From assembly GCA_049889535.1 (NCBI GenBank), contig JBMHDF010000014.1:1-42859 (forward strand): a stretch of DNA of 42,859 nt, given 5' to 3'. Below are positions 1-8,960 of the stretch, piece by piece. The notes under the pieces were generated by a model, which ran no database searches, was not told where the DNA came from, and saw only the letters and a list, made by a program, of their open reading frames with translations. The position numbers were made by a program, and so were the translations under genes. Position 1 is the first letter of the stretch. Each line of letters starts with the position of its first letter. Source of the DNA: JAYQKL01 sp049889535. Lineage in GTDB: Bacteria > Pseudomonadota > Alphaproteobacteria > RS24.

Positions 1-1656
1 CAAAGCGCATCCGGTGAAATTTTAACTGGCGGTGGTGTTTTGAATGTGTCAAATGGTGGTGGCACAACCCTAAACGGTTCGGTGCAAACGGCGGGCGGGG
101 ATATATCGGCGGCCATTACAAACAACATGATTATTGGTGGCTCAGTACAAACCGCCGGGGGCAATGTAACCTCGACAATTGCGGATAGCTTGACAATAGG
201 CGGCTCGGTGTTGACGCAAGGCGGTGATTTTGACACGACCATTGGCAATGATTTTACTCTGTCCACTGGCGGCATAGTACAAACCGCCGGGGGCAATATA
301 ACCTCGACAATTGCGGATAGCTTGACAATAGGCGGCTCGGTGTTGACGCAAGGCGGCAATCTAACGATGGATGTTGTCGGGGCTTTTGGACAAAGCGCAA
401 CTGGTGAGATTTTAACCGGCGGCGGTAATCTCAATGTCACAAATGGCGGCGGCACAACCCTAAGCGGTACGGTGACCACAGCAGGTGGTGATGTAACCGT
501 GACCATCGATAATGAGCTGACATTATCAACAACTGCGCGGGTGGTGACACAAGGTGGTGATGTCACGGTCAATGCGAATGATGGGTTTGACCAGACTGTT
601 AATATACGCGACCAGGCATTGCTAGATGTGGGCGCGGGTCGCGTGTTGATAGAGGCGAGCGGGCAGGTGCTGCTCACAGGCCTGCGCACAGCGGCGAGCG
701 GTGATGATGCGGTGACAATACGGGCGTTTGATATCCAGCAGGGCGGTGATGCGCGGCCTGATATTTTACAAAGCGGCACCGGACGCCTGAATCTTTTTGC
801 CAGCCGATATATTAATCTCAACAATATTACCAATACAAATAACAGCAATTTGCGTTTGACGGTGGGTGGTAAATCAGGCCTGGCAGAGGTGCGCACAGGT
901 GCCGTGATGTTGGGTCTTATGTCTGACGCAGGGATTGTTTTTGACCGGCTTTATGCTGACCATGCAGGTATATTTGCTCCCGATAGTACTTATTTCAAAA
1001 TCACCAGCGGTATCACACAAGAAGATATTTACATCACTTCTGCACAAATGAATGCGCGCCTTGGTCGTTTAAAAGAGCGCACATTAGAGCCAGCAAGCTG
1101 GATCACGGACACGCAAGAAAGCACCTTCTTTGATAGTGCTGCTTTAAGTTTTGGTGGGCGGCAAGAAAATTATACAGTGACGGGTTCTGGTGATTATTTA
1201 ACCAATCCAAATTCTGTTCTGGTTTATAACTTCCTTTATGACGACCCCAATATTTCAAGTAATGGTCTCGCCGTGACATGGAGTCCGCGTTATGTATTGG
1301 CGCGCGCCGAAGCAGAGCGCCAACGCATTGACCAGCGCATGTCGATGACACTTGATAATTTCGTGGCTGGTGCGGATTATGTTGATAACCTCACCCAAAC
1401 CAATGCCTTTATCAATCGGGTTGATGCGCGCTTGAATGTGAATGAAACAGATGAGATTTTGTCCGATGTTCTGAGCGCGCCATTGCCGCCAGCTATTTTG
1501 CAAAATCAACTTGATGGCCAGAATAATTTTAACTTTGATAATATCACAATTGACCCATTTGAGTGGCTGACCCCTGTGCAAAACGAGTCAAATGGTTTTG
1601 TCAATTTATCGGCACTGTCAGAGTCTCAAGAACCAGTAGACCGCGCAGAGCCATAG
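1..1656 (+). CDS. C-terminal part of a large repetitive adhesin (filamentous-haemagglutinin-like), 5' partial
   Basis: The reading frame is open from base 1, so the start lies outside the window; 551 codons are visible. About the first 190 residues are degenerate Gly/Thr/Ser-rich repeats containing phrases such as LTIGGSVLTQGGD and VQTAGGN, the low-complexity pattern expected of a beta-helical surface adhesin of the filamentous-haemagglutinin or autotransporter type. The rest is non-repetitive and ends with an acidic tail after a DPFEWLTP segment. No beta-barrel or anchor is recognisable in the visible part, so a two-partner or other secretion route is only inferred. The gene converges on the methyltransferase gene with a single base between the stop codons. 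The general class is fairly secure; the specific function is unknown. Confidence 0.7.
   Translation, partial: QSASGEILTGGGVLNVSNGGGTTLNGSVQTAGGDISAAITNNMIIGGSVQTAGGNVTSTIADSLTIGGSVLTQGGDFDTTIGNDFTLSTGGIVQTAGGNITSTIADSLTIGGSVLTQGGNLTMDVVGAFGQSATGEILTGGGNLNVTNGGGTTLSGTVTTAGGDVTVTIDNELTLSTTARVVTQGGDVTVNANDGFDQTVNIRDQALLDVGAGRVLIEASGQVLLTGLRTAASGDDAVTIRAFDIQQGGDARPDILQSGTGRLNLFASRYINLNNITNTNNSNLRLTVGGKSGLAEVRTGAVMLGLMSDAGIVFDRLYADHAGIFAPDSTYFKITSGITQEDIYITSAQMNARLGRLKERTLEPASWITDTQESTFFDSAALSFGGRQENYTVTGSGDYLTNPNSVLVYNFLYDDPNISSNGLAVTWSPRYVLARAEAERQRIDQRMSMTLDNFVAGADYVDNLTQTNAFINRVDARLNVNETDEILSDVLSAPLPPAILQNQLDGQNNFNFDNITIDPFEWLTPVQNESNGFVNLSALSESQEPVDRAEP
144..356 (+). repeat. Two 81-bp near-identical direct repeats inside the adhesin gene
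   Basis: Bases 144-224 and 276-356 are the same 81-base unit with one difference seen (gtaacc against ataacc), separated by 51 bases. A looser pair, 1-84 and 390-473, begins CAAAGCGCA and reads through a SGEIL/TGEILTGGG motif. The near identity of the inner pair points to recent duplication or gene conversion inside the repeat domain. Such repeats can also collapse or expand in short-read assembly. Confidence 0.85.
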
Positions 1657-1657
1657 C

Positions 1658-2554
1658 CTAAACAGTGGCTGATAATAAAGTAATTGTGTCATCTGGCATG
1701 CTGAACAGCTCTCTTTTGCCATCCATAAATAGCGCTGCTAATTCCTGTGAGTTAAAGAACCGCCTTTGCGTAAAACCAGCCTGCTTTAAACGCTCATCAA
1801 GCATTTCAACTGTATACTGATTGATCATCGGTTCGCCCATTTCAGAAACGACTTTATTGAGATGCACGAGGCTATCTGGCTCAAACTCTTTGGATTGCGC
1901 ATAATCAGGCATTAAAAAATCCATGACCAAACGGCTGCCAGGCGCGAAGCTGCCAAGCTCTTTAAAGCCAGCAATTGTGCTTTCATCGGTTAAATACATC
2001 ACGACGCCCAGCCAGGACATCACCGTGATGCGCGAGCGGTCAATCCCCGCCTGCGCCAATGCATCTGGCAGGGTTTGGGTTTCAAAATCGACCCCAATAA
2101 AATGCAGGTTCTCGGGTATGGAAATGCCCGCATTCTCCAATGTATGTTTTTTCCATTTTTGGGTGGCAGGATGGTCGATTTCATAAATCGGACGATCTTT
2201 CAACAACTGCGCGTAGCGATAGGCGGTGGTGTCCAGCCCCGCTCCCAAAATAATCACTTGTTCCGCGCCCTCTTTTAGGGCTGCGCGAAGTTCCTCTTCG
2301 AACAAACGCGAGCGCATACAAACAGCATGTGCCGAGCGCAGAACAAAAAGCTCGGCGGTTTCTTTATCGCTTAGCGCGGTAAAAAGTTCTACCACGCCCT
2401 GATAATGATGCATCAATTCAGTTTCATTGGCGGCGCCTGAAAGCGCTAATGCAACATTATCATGTAAAATTTTTGGCTCTGGAGCTGATACATAATGATG
2501 CGCTCGCATGACAGCTGTCATTTTTGCCGTTTGACTTGGTTCACCCGCTTGCAT
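1658..2554 (-). CDS. SAM-dependent methyltransferase, leucine-carboxyl-methyltransferase-like (TIGR00027 type)
   Basis: A 298-residue class I methyltransferase. The SAM-binding motif VIILGAGLDTTAYRY is characteristic of the LCMT/PPM1-like family usually annotated TIGR00027, followed by YEIDHPATQ and an acidic residue region (FIGVDFE) in the expected order. The substrate is not predictable; bacterial members are often assigned to polyketide or small-molecule O-methylation. The start is set at the ATG at 2554 because a very strong Shine-Dalgarno (GGGAGGGG) sits five bases upstream; an in-frame start 12 codons earlier lacks such a site. The gene stands alone, convergent with the adhesin and divergent from the MFS gene. 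Confidence 0.8.
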   Translation of the reverse strand: MQAGEPSQTAKMTAVMRAHHYVSAPEPKILHDNVALALSGAANETELMHHYQGVVELFTALSDKETAELFVLRSAHAVCMRSRLFEEELRAALKEGAEQVIILGAGLDTTAYRYAQLLKDRPIYEIDHPATQKWKKHTLENAGISIPENLHFIGVDFETQTLPDALAQAGIDRSRITVMSWLGVVMYLTDESTIAGFKELGSFAPGSRLVMDFLMPDYAQSKEFEPDSLVHLNKVVSEMGEPMINQYTVEMLDERLKQAGFTQRRFFNSQELAALFMDGKRELFSMPDDTITLLSATV

Positions 2555-2731
2555 ATTCCCCTCCCGTTTTTTTAAACAGTAACAGGTCATAATAGCCTGT
2601 CTAGAAAAAATAAACTTTTATGGCGGTTCAGCTTTACCCGCCCTTTATTTTGCCCTAACGTTTTAATGCATGAATGTGCTGCTCATAAATTTTTTAGCAG
2701 GCCTTCAGGTCAGAATGTGTTGGGGGTTGTG

Positions 2732-3985
2732 ATGAGCAGCAGTAAGAAACCAATAATTTATTATCATGGCTGGATTGTTCTGGCGGCATGTTTTGTTTGT
2801 TCGATGATTATTGTTGGTGGCACGGTCTATAGTTACCAATTTTTTGTGATACCGATTACGCAAGAATATCAGATAAGTCGTGGTACCGTTTCAACAGCCT
2901 ATATCGCTTTATTGGTTGGTCTCGCTATATGGTCACCTTTTATTGGCCGTTTGCTGGATAAAATTCCGGTACAATATGTGTTTGCGATGGGCGGTATCGC
3001 CTATGCTTTGGGCTATAGCGTGATTGCTATGAGCCAACAGCTTTGGGTCATGGCGGCGGCGATTTTTTGTCTGGTCTCTTTATCTGTGAGCTGCGCGGGC
3101 GGCATTGCGTCTAATGCGGTAACTTCACGCTGGTTTCAAAAAAGGCGCGGGCGGGCGCTTGGTATGGTCTCTGTAACCTCCTCTGCAGGCGGGTTTATTA
3201 TGACGCCCATTGTGGTCTGGCTTTTGGCTGAGCAGGACTGGCGCACCACTTTATTGATTATTGGCTGGGTAACCTGCCTAATTATTTTGGTTACCGCATT
3301 GATATTTATTCGTACCAAGCCTGAGGCATATCATGTGGCTGCTTTTGATGAATTTGAGAACCAAAATACACCTCTTGCTTCTGATGATGCACCAGCTATG
3401 GGTGAGGAGCAAAGCTGGACTTTCAAATCTTTATTGAGGGAACGCAATTTCTGGTTTCTTGTTTTGGGCGCGGGCCTTTTGTTAGGGAGCGATCAAGCGA
3501 TGCTCACCTCAAAATATCCATTTCTTATCGATAGCGGCCTGACCTCTACCCAAGCGGCGACGATTATTTCCAGCATGATATTTTCTGCTGTTATCGGCAA
3601 ATTAGTGATTGGTTATATGGCTGATTATTTTGATATTCGCCATTTATTTGCCTTGGTTGCTGTTTTTCATATCGGGCTTTTATTGGTCTTTCTTGGGCGG
3701 CCAGGATTTTATGGCATATTGGCTTTCGCGTCGGTTTTTGGCGCAGCAGTCGGTGGTATTTACCCGGTCTGGACAACGCTTACGGCTAAAGTTTTCGGCA
3801 CGAAAAGCATTGGTCTCGTGTTTGGCTTCACCGCCCCATTTATGCAAATTTTATCAGTCTTTTTTGTACGCTTTATCGCGGAGGTTCACGGCTTCACTGG
3901 TAGTTATGACCCGGCATTTATCGCATTTTTGGTGACATCATCCATATCTATGGGGCTGATTTATCTGATACGGCTTCCAAAATAG
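2732..3985 (+). CDS. MFS transporter, oxalate/formate-antiporter-like
   Basis: A 417-residue integral membrane protein with about 12 hydrophobic segments and a central hydrophilic loop near residues 200-235. The opening HGWIVLAACF, the first-loop motif GRLLDK and the SRWFQKRRGRALG segment fit the OFA/monocarboxylate group of the major facilitator superfamily. It probably carries a small carboxylate across the inner membrane, but the substrate cannot be read from sequence. The ATG at 2732 is chosen because a G-rich stretch (TGGGGG) precedes it and the hydrophobic core starts soon after; an upstream ATG at 2666 would add 22 unlikely residues. The amidase gene follows after 59 bases, so the two may be co-transcribed, perhaps for uptake and hydrolysis of one substrate (inference). 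Confidence 0.8.
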   Translation: MSSSKKPIIYYHGWIVLAACFVCSMIIVGGTVYSYQFFVIPITQEYQISRGTVSTAYIALLVGLAIWSPFIGRLLDKIPVQYVFAMGGIAYALGYSVIAMSQQLWVMAAAIFCLVSLSVSCAGGIASNAVTSRWFQKRRGRALGMVSVTSSAGGFIMTPIVVWLLAEQDWRTTLLIIGWVTCLIILVTALIFIRTKPEAYHVAAFDEFENQNTPLASDDAPAMGEEQSWTFKSLLRERNFWFLVLGAGLLLGSDQAMLTSKYPFLIDSGLTSTQAATIISSMIFSAVIGKLVIGYMADYFDIRHLFALVAVFHIGLLLVFLGRPGFYGILAFASVFGAAVGGIYPVWTTLTAKVFGTKSIGLVFGFTAPFMQILSVFFVRFIAEVHGFTGSYDPAFIAFLVTSSISMGLIYLIRLPK

Positions 3986-4044
3986 AGCTTTCGTTTCCTT
4001 TTGTCGATATGATAGCCTAAGGCCATATGAGGGAGGAAGCACTT

Positions 4045-5526
4045 ATGAATAGACGAGATTTTATGGCGGCCTTAGGGGCGGGTACATTTTTTGCGCTGAT
4101 GCCTGGCCAACGAAGCTATGCGGCCAATCAAGCAGATTTGGCCAATCTTGATTTAATGGATACGGCGGCAGCGATTGCATCTGGTGAAGTTTCTATGATG
4201 GAAGTGACTTATGCGGCGATGGACCGGATTGACGCATTGGACCCACAACTCAATGCAGTGGTTACCAAATCATATGATTATGGCTTGCGGCAATTGGCCA
4301 AAGGTCGGCAAGGCCCCTTGGCGGGCGTGCCATATTTATTGAAAGACTTGAATCCGCTTGCGGGGGTTCGATTAACCAATGGCTCGCGGCTTTTCTCAAG
4401 CTATACCGCGCAGAAAAATTTTCCTTTCACCGATAAGGTTTTGGATACAGGGGTCGTGATATTGGGCAAAACCAACACGCCAGAATTCGGACTAATGCCA
4501 ACAACCGAGCCGATTGCGAATGGTCCCTCACGCAACCCATGGAATACAGAATATTCAACAGGTGGCTCTTCTGGCGGCGCGGCGGCAGCGGTTGCAGCGC
4601 GTATGGTGCCTGCGGCGGGCGCGAGTGACGGCGGCGGTTCTATTCGCTTTCCATCATCGGCTTGTCATTTGTTCGGCATCAAACCAAGCCGTGGCCGCTT
4701 TGGCGGTCAAAACAATCCGAGGCGTTTGGTTGATTTATCAGTGAAACACACGATTAGCCGCACAGTGCGCGATAGTGCTTATTTAATGGCTCTGACCGAA
4801 AATGGCGAAGGCGCCACACTGCCGCCTATTGGCTTTATTGAAGGGCCGAGCAATCAAAAGCGCAAAATTGCTTTGTCTTATAATGTGCGCGATATCACAC
4901 CAGATGCGGATACAAAGCGCGTTGTTGGGCATGTTGCCAAAACACTTGAGAAGCTTGGGCATGAAGTTGAGCTGGTGAATAAGACCCCGCATGATGACCC
5001 AATTTTTCAGGATTTATTCACCAAGATTTGGGCAAGTGGCGCGCGTGATTTACTGGCCGTAGCAGAGCAGATGATTGGTATGCCCGCGACAAAAAGTAAA
5101 TTGCTAGAACCCAATACGCTGAAAATGATTGAGATGTTTGCGCCTATTACGGCTGATGACGGGCAATTTGTCAAAGACACAATTGTGCGCTTGCAGGGTG
5201 AGATGAATAATTTTATGGCGAATTATGATGCTTGGTTAACACCTATGTCGCCAATGGCGACACCAAAGCTTGGGTATTTTATCGCCGACCTGCCCGCTGA
5301 AGAGCTGATGGGCCGTTCAGCGCATTATGCCAGCTATACACCAATTCATAACGCGCTTGGCACGACTGCGATGTCGGTGCCGGGTGGGTTTAGTTCAAAC
5401 AATATTCCAATGGGCGTACAGATTGCTGCCAATGTTGGTCAAGAGGCGGTGTTACTTGATTTGGCCTATCAGTTAGAGGCCACAATCCCATGGGGCGACC
5501 AAAAACCCCCAATTGTTGCTGGCTAA
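4045..5526 (+). CDS. Amidase-signature family hydrolase with Tat signal
   Basis: A 493-residue amidase-signature enzyme. The Ser-cisSer-Lys triad is visible: lysine about residue 100 in PYLLKDLNP, the GGSSGG loop about 173-178, and the nucleophile about 199 in SDGGGSIRFPS. The N-terminus NRRDFMAALGAG, a hydrophobic stretch and SYA-A form a twin-arginine signal, so the protein is probably exported folded to the periplasm. The start at 4045 is favoured by GAGGGAGGA just upstream; an ATG at 4027 would put that site inside the gene. Family members hydrolyse amides such as nitrile-derived amides, aryl amides or peptides; the substrate here is unknown. A clear hairpin terminator follows. Confidence 0.85.
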   Translation: MNRRDFMAALGAGTFFALMPGQRSYAANQADLANLDLMDTAAAIASGEVSMMEVTYAAMDRIDALDPQLNAVVTKSYDYGLRQLAKGRQGPLAGVPYLLKDLNPLAGVRLTNGSRLFSSYTAQKNFPFTDKVLDTGVVILGKTNTPEFGLMPTTEPIANGPSRNPWNTEYSTGGSSGGAAAAVAARMVPAAGASDGGGSIRFPSSACHLFGIKPSRGRFGGQNNPRRLVDLSVKHTISRTVRDSAYLMALTENGEGATLPPIGFIEGPSNQKRKIALSYNVRDITPDADTKRVVGHVAKTLEKLGHEVELVNKTPHDDPIFQDLFTKIWASGARDLLAVAEQMIGMPATKSKLLEPNTLKMIEMFAPITADDGQFVKDTIVRLQGEMNNFMANYDAWLTPMSPMATPKLGYFIADLPAEELMGRSAHYASYTPIHNALGTTAMSVPGGFSSNNIPMGVQIAANVGQEAVLLDLAYQLEATIPWGDQKPPIVAG

Positions 5527-5535
5527 GTGACAAAA

Positions 5536-5567
5536 AAAATGACCCGCTTTTTCAAGTGGGTCATTTT
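5536..5567. terminator. Bidirectional intrinsic terminator between amidase and crotonase genes
   Basis: Arms 5536-5549 and 5554-5567 pair as a 14-bp stem with one G-U pair around a four-base loop. The A-run on one side and T-run on the other give a U-tract in both directions, which suits two convergent genes. Confidence 0.85.
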
Positions 5568-5596
5568 ATATCTGGTTGATGAAGAGCCGTCTGGCG

Positions 5597-6361
5597 CTAT
5601 TTGCCTTTCCAGTTGGGTGGGCGTTTTTCTGCAAAAGCAGTGGCGCCCTCAATCGCGTCTTCACTGGCAAACACCTGCATGCTCATAGCTTCCTGCTTTT
5701 GCCACATTTCTGCCTGTGTCCATTCTTCTGAATTGACAATAATGTCCTTACTGACGGCAACCGCCAGAGGACCATTGGCGCTAATACGCCCCGCCAGTTC
5801 TTTGGCAGCTGCGAGTGCCTGACCCGAGGGCGCCGCTTGATTGATAAGCCCAACTTGCAAAGCGCGTTGCGTGTCGATGAAGTCTCCTGTGAGTGCAAGC
5901 TCAAGGGCAAATCTTGGGCTGACTTGTTTGGGCAAGCGTAATAGCCCGCCGCCAGCGGCAACCAGGCCGCGCTTGGTTTCTGGTATCCCAAATTTTGCAT
6001 CGTCAGCCGCCACAATTAAATCACAAGCAATTGCCAACTCAAAGCCGCCCGCTAAAGCATAACCCTCAATGGCAGCAATTAGTGGCTTTTTCGGCGGGGC
6101 TTGCACGATGCCAGCAAATCCTCGCCCTTCAACCATCGGCATTTCGCCCGACACAAAAGCTTTCAAATCCATGCCAGAGCAAAATGTGCCGCCTGCCCCT
6201 GTTAAAATGGCCACGCGAATATCGTCATTGCTGTCCAATTCATCCATCGCCGCCGCAATATGTTCAGCAACCGCCTTATTGACTGCATTTTTTGCCTCTG
6301 GGCGGTTAATGGTGATGGTCATTACGCCATTTTCTACTTCTGTTAAAACTGGATCGCTCAT
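5597..6361 (-). CDS. Enoyl-CoA hydratase/isomerase (crotonase) family protein
   Basis: A 254-residue crotonase. It shows the CoA/oxyanion-hole segments TFCSGMDLKAF and GYALAGGFELAIACD. Both acidic positions used by true hydratases are present, one in GGFELA and one in FGIPETKRG. That favours hydration of a 2-enoyl-CoA over other crotonase reactions, though the substrate is not known. AAGGAA lies just upstream of the ATG. The gene is monocistronic: it converges on the amidase and diverges from the aldo/keto reductase gene, with 83 bases between the start codons. Confidence 0.85.
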   Translation of the reverse strand: MSDPVLTEVENGVMTITINRPEAKNAVNKAVAEHIAAAMDELDSNDDIRVAILTGAGGTFCSGMDLKAFVSGEMPMVEGRGFAGIVQAPPKKPLIAAIEGYALAGGFELAIACDLIVAADDAKFGIPETKRGLVAAGGGLLRLPKQVSPRFALELALTGDFIDTQRALQVGLINQAAPSGQALAAAKELAGRISANGPLAVAVSKDIIVNSEEWTQAEMWQKQEAMSMQVFASEDAIEGATAFAEKRPPNWKGK

Positions 6362-6444
6362 TGTATTTTCCTTTAAATACGCTAGTTTTAGGAAAAGACA
6401 GTCTAGCGGGTTTGTTGGATTTTAAAAGTCATAAAGGGGGGATG

Positions 6445-7485
6445 ATGCAAAAAAATAAGTTAGGAAATACAGATATTCTGGTTTCTGAGATTTGTCTCGG
6501 CACCATGACATGGGGGCGGCAAAACACAGAAGCAGAAGCTTTTGAGCAGATGGATTATGCGGTTGAGCAGGGCGTCAATTTCTTTGACACAGCCGAGCTT
6601 TATCCGATACCACCCGAGGCTGAAACACAAGGGCGCACTGAAACCATGATTGGTAATTGGTTCGCCGCCCGCGGCAATCGTGACAAAATTATTCTTGCGA
6701 CAAAAGTAACGGGCCGGTCAAAAATGCCTTGGTTTCGAGATAATGGCGCGCCGACAGAGCTCAGTGAAGAACAAATTCATGAGGCCATTGATAAAAGCCT
6801 AGAGCGGCTGCAAACAGACTATATTGATCTTTACCAATTGCATTGGCCAGACCGTCCAATCAATCTTTTTGGCGGGCAGGGATACACGCATCACAGCGAT
6901 GAAATCAACCGGATAGAAGACACATTGGGTGTTTTGGACGGGTTGGTAAAGGCGGGTAAAATCCGCACTATTGGACTGTCCAATGAAACCCCGTGGGGGA
7001 TTATGAAATTTTTGCATTATGCGCAAGTGAACGCGCAAAGCCAGATTGTTTCAGTGCAAAATGCTTATAATCTACTTAATCGGATTTATGAATATGGGTC
7101 GTCAGAAATTTATCACCGCGAAGGGATTGGCCTGTTGGCTTATAGCCCAATCGCGCAAGGTTATTTATCGGGAAAATATCTCAATGGGGCAATTCCGCCT
7201 GGCTCGCGCAAATCTATCGCTGACCGTTTGCAGCGCTATGAAACACCTGGTGCTGAGGAAGCGATTGTCAAATATTTAGCCATTGCTAAAAAATATAATC
7301 TCGACCCATCGCAAATGGCGAATAAATTTGTCACCTCGAGGCCCTTTGTCACCTCTAATATTATCGGCGCAACCACAATGGAGCAATTACGCCTAGCGAT
7401 TGGGTCTAATGATATTTCTTTGAGCGATGAAATTATGGAAGAAATTGAGGCGGTGCATATACGCGCGCCCAATCTTTGCCCTTAA
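6445..7485 (+). CDS. Aldo/keto reductase, Tas-like
   Basis: A 346-residue NADPH-dependent oxidoreductase of the AKR (beta/alpha)8 fold. It matches the E. coli Tas subgroup in many blocks: ETQGRTETMIGNW, YQLHWPDRPINLFG, LLNRIYE and IGATTMEQL. The catalytic tetrad is visible: Asp in FFDTAELY, Tyr in the same block, Lys in ILATKV and His in QLHWP. It acts on an unknown carbonyl substrate in the cytoplasm. Two adjacent ATGs occur (6442 and 6445) behind AAAGGGGGG; the second is better spaced. It ends nine bases before the convergent phosphatase gene. Confidence 0.88.
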   Translation: MQKNKLGNTDILVSEICLGTMTWGRQNTEAEAFEQMDYAVEQGVNFFDTAELYPIPPEAETQGRTETMIGNWFAARGNRDKIILATKVTGRSKMPWFRDNGAPTELSEEQIHEAIDKSLERLQTDYIDLYQLHWPDRPINLFGGQGYTHHSDEINRIEDTLGVLDGLVKAGKIRTIGLSNETPWGIMKFLHYAQVNAQSQIVSVQNAYNLLNRIYEYGSSEIYHREGIGLLAYSPIAQGYLSGKYLNGAIPPGSRKSIADRLQRYETPGAEEAIVKYLAIAKKYNLDPSQMANKFVTSRPFVTSNIIGATTMEQLRLAIGSNDISLSDEIMEEIEAVHIRAPNLCP

Positions 7486-7494
7486 TTTATGTTT

Positions 7495-8325
7495 TTAGTC
7501 TAAAAACGCGCGGCGCATATTTTCAACCATACGCTCATTTAGGCCAAGGCCTCGATAAAGATAATCATCAAAGCTTTTATAATCGGCTTGAATGGTTTCA
7601 AAGGCTGCGGCCAAATAATCTTCATGCACGCCCAGAATAGGCTTGAGTTCTTCATAGCTGGCTTGGCTATTAATGCGCGTGGTCAGTTCTTCATATTTCA
7701 ACTGGCTATTGGCTTCTAGGTGAATATTGGTTTGTAGGTAATCTGACAGCACATCCTCTTCACTGACCCCGAGAATGGTGAGGATGAGCGCGGCGCCAAA
7801 ACCAGTGCGGTCTTTACCTGCCATGCAATGAAACATAAGCGGTGTGTTTTGGGATTGGGCGACAATTTTGAGAAATTGCGCAAAGGGTTTATTGTGTTGA
7901 CGGACAAAATTACGATTGGCCTCGACCATAATATCATGCAAATCACGGCCTAAAAGCTGGCCGCTGGCTATGGCCTGCCATAGCGCATCGACAAAAGCGC
8001 CATCCTCAAAAACGGGTAATTTAACAGTTTCAATTTGGCTTTCTTTGGGGAGACGAGAGGGCGCCGCATTGCGTTCATTGTCGGAACGAAAATCAATAAT
8101 ATGTTTGAGTTGCAGGCGATTGAGAAATTTCAAATCCTCATCGGTCAGATTAGATAAGCGGTCAGAACGGTATAAATGCCCCCATTTGACTTGTTTGCCT
8201 TCATCTGTTTGGTAGCCCCCCATGTCCCGAAAATTATGTGCGCCTTCAAAAAACAACCGGCGGTGTTTCGGGCGCTCTTCAAAGGGTAGCTCATGGGCAA
8301 TAGGGCGCGATTCGGCTGCAGTCAT
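7495..8325 (-). CDS. Tyrosine/serine protein phosphatase family (Y_phosphatase3-like)
   Basis: A 276-residue protein with the CX5R phosphatase signature HCMAGKDRTG (nucleophile about C167, arginine about R173). Its N-terminal NFRDMGGY and YRSDRLSNL blocks are typical of bacterial tyrosine phosphatases of the PF13350 type. The expected chemistry is a phosphocysteine intermediate; the substrate could be phosphotyrosine or phosphoinositide-like and is not predictable. Its ATG overlaps the stop of the upstream tetR gene (ATGA), so translation is probably coupled. It is the last gene of the cysD-cysNC-tetR-phosphatase run, an unusual partner for sulfate activation genes. Confidence 0.85.
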   Translation of the reverse strand: MTAAESRPIAHELPFEERPKHRRLFFEGAHNFRDMGGYQTDEGKQVKWGHLYRSDRLSNLTDEDLKFLNRLQLKHIIDFRSDNERNAAPSRLPKESQIETVKLPVFEDGAFVDALWQAIASGQLLGRDLHDIMVEANRNFVRQHNKPFAQFLKIVAQSQNTPLMFHCMAGKDRTGFGAALILTILGVSEEDVLSDYLQTNIHLEANSQLKYEELTTRINSQASYEELKPILGVHEDYLAAAFETIQADYKSFDDYLYRGLGLNERMVENMRRAFLD

Positions 8326-8960
8326 GAGATTTTATTCCTAGAATTCTCGTTATTTTTACGCATAACCAGTCCATTCAGCCAATTTAAGATAGGCGCCCCA
8401 TAATCACTTCGCTCAGGCATGCTCAATTGTAACATGCTTGCGCCCGCCCCTTCCAGCAACAAAATAAAATGCCGCGATAATTCTTGCGCCGTCATTGTGA
8501 CGGCCAGCTGTTTTTGATTTTGTCGCTTCAGCAAGTTAAATTTTTGTGCGTAAAAAGCTTCCGTTTCCAAAAACCCTTTTTTCATTTCTGCCCGTAATTT
8601 GGGATGACCTGCTCGAAAAGCAAAAAGATTAAGCCGTGCGCGCCACCACATATCCATCTCATTTGTGAGCGGCAAAATTTGTTTCACAATCTCGCATAAC
8701 TCGACAAGTGGCTCTTGCGGGGAAATATGACGAAGCTTGGGGCGCCAGCGCGGATTGATTTGCGATGCCAATATGGCGGTGAGCAAATCCTCTTTTTGCG
8801 GAAAATGATAACTCAATGTGCCAACCGAGCAATTAAGTTTTGCCGCCAGTGCGCGATAGGTCAGGGCATCCAGCCCCTTTTGCGCTAGAATTTGATAGCC
8901 GCCCAACAATAAAGGCTCAATTCCGGAGCGTTTTATTGGAGATGCGGGTTGCGGGTTCAT
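8322..8960 (-). CDS. TetR/AcrR-family transcriptional regulator
   Basis: A 212-residue regulator with an N-terminal TetR helix-turn-helix: ALTYRALAAKLNCSVGTLSY with HFPQKEDLL immediately after, at about residues 33-62. The C-terminal ligand domain is unremarkable. It overlaps cysNC upstream and the phosphatase downstream by four bases (ATGA) at each end, so it is almost certainly co-translated with them. It may autoregulate the cys operon or be only a passenger; the palindrome before cysD is a candidate operator but nothing links them directly. Confidence 0.88.
   Translation of the reverse strand: MNPQPASPIKRSGIEPLLLGGYQILAQKGLDALTYRALAAKLNCSVGTLSYHFPQKEDLLTAILASQINPRWRPKLRHISPQEPLVELCEIVKQILPLTNEMDMWWRARLNLFAFRAGHPKLRAEMKKGFLETEAFYAQKFNLLKRQNQKQLAVTMTAQELSRHFILLLEGAGASMLQLSMPERSDYGAPILNWLNGLVMRKNNENSRNKIS

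Noticed and set aside
7491..7507. Palindrome GTTTTTAG-T-CTAAAAAC between the aldo/keto reductase and phosphatase genes
   Set aside because: The one-base centre cannot form a terminator loop and AT-rich symmetry of this length at two facing stop codons may be chance.
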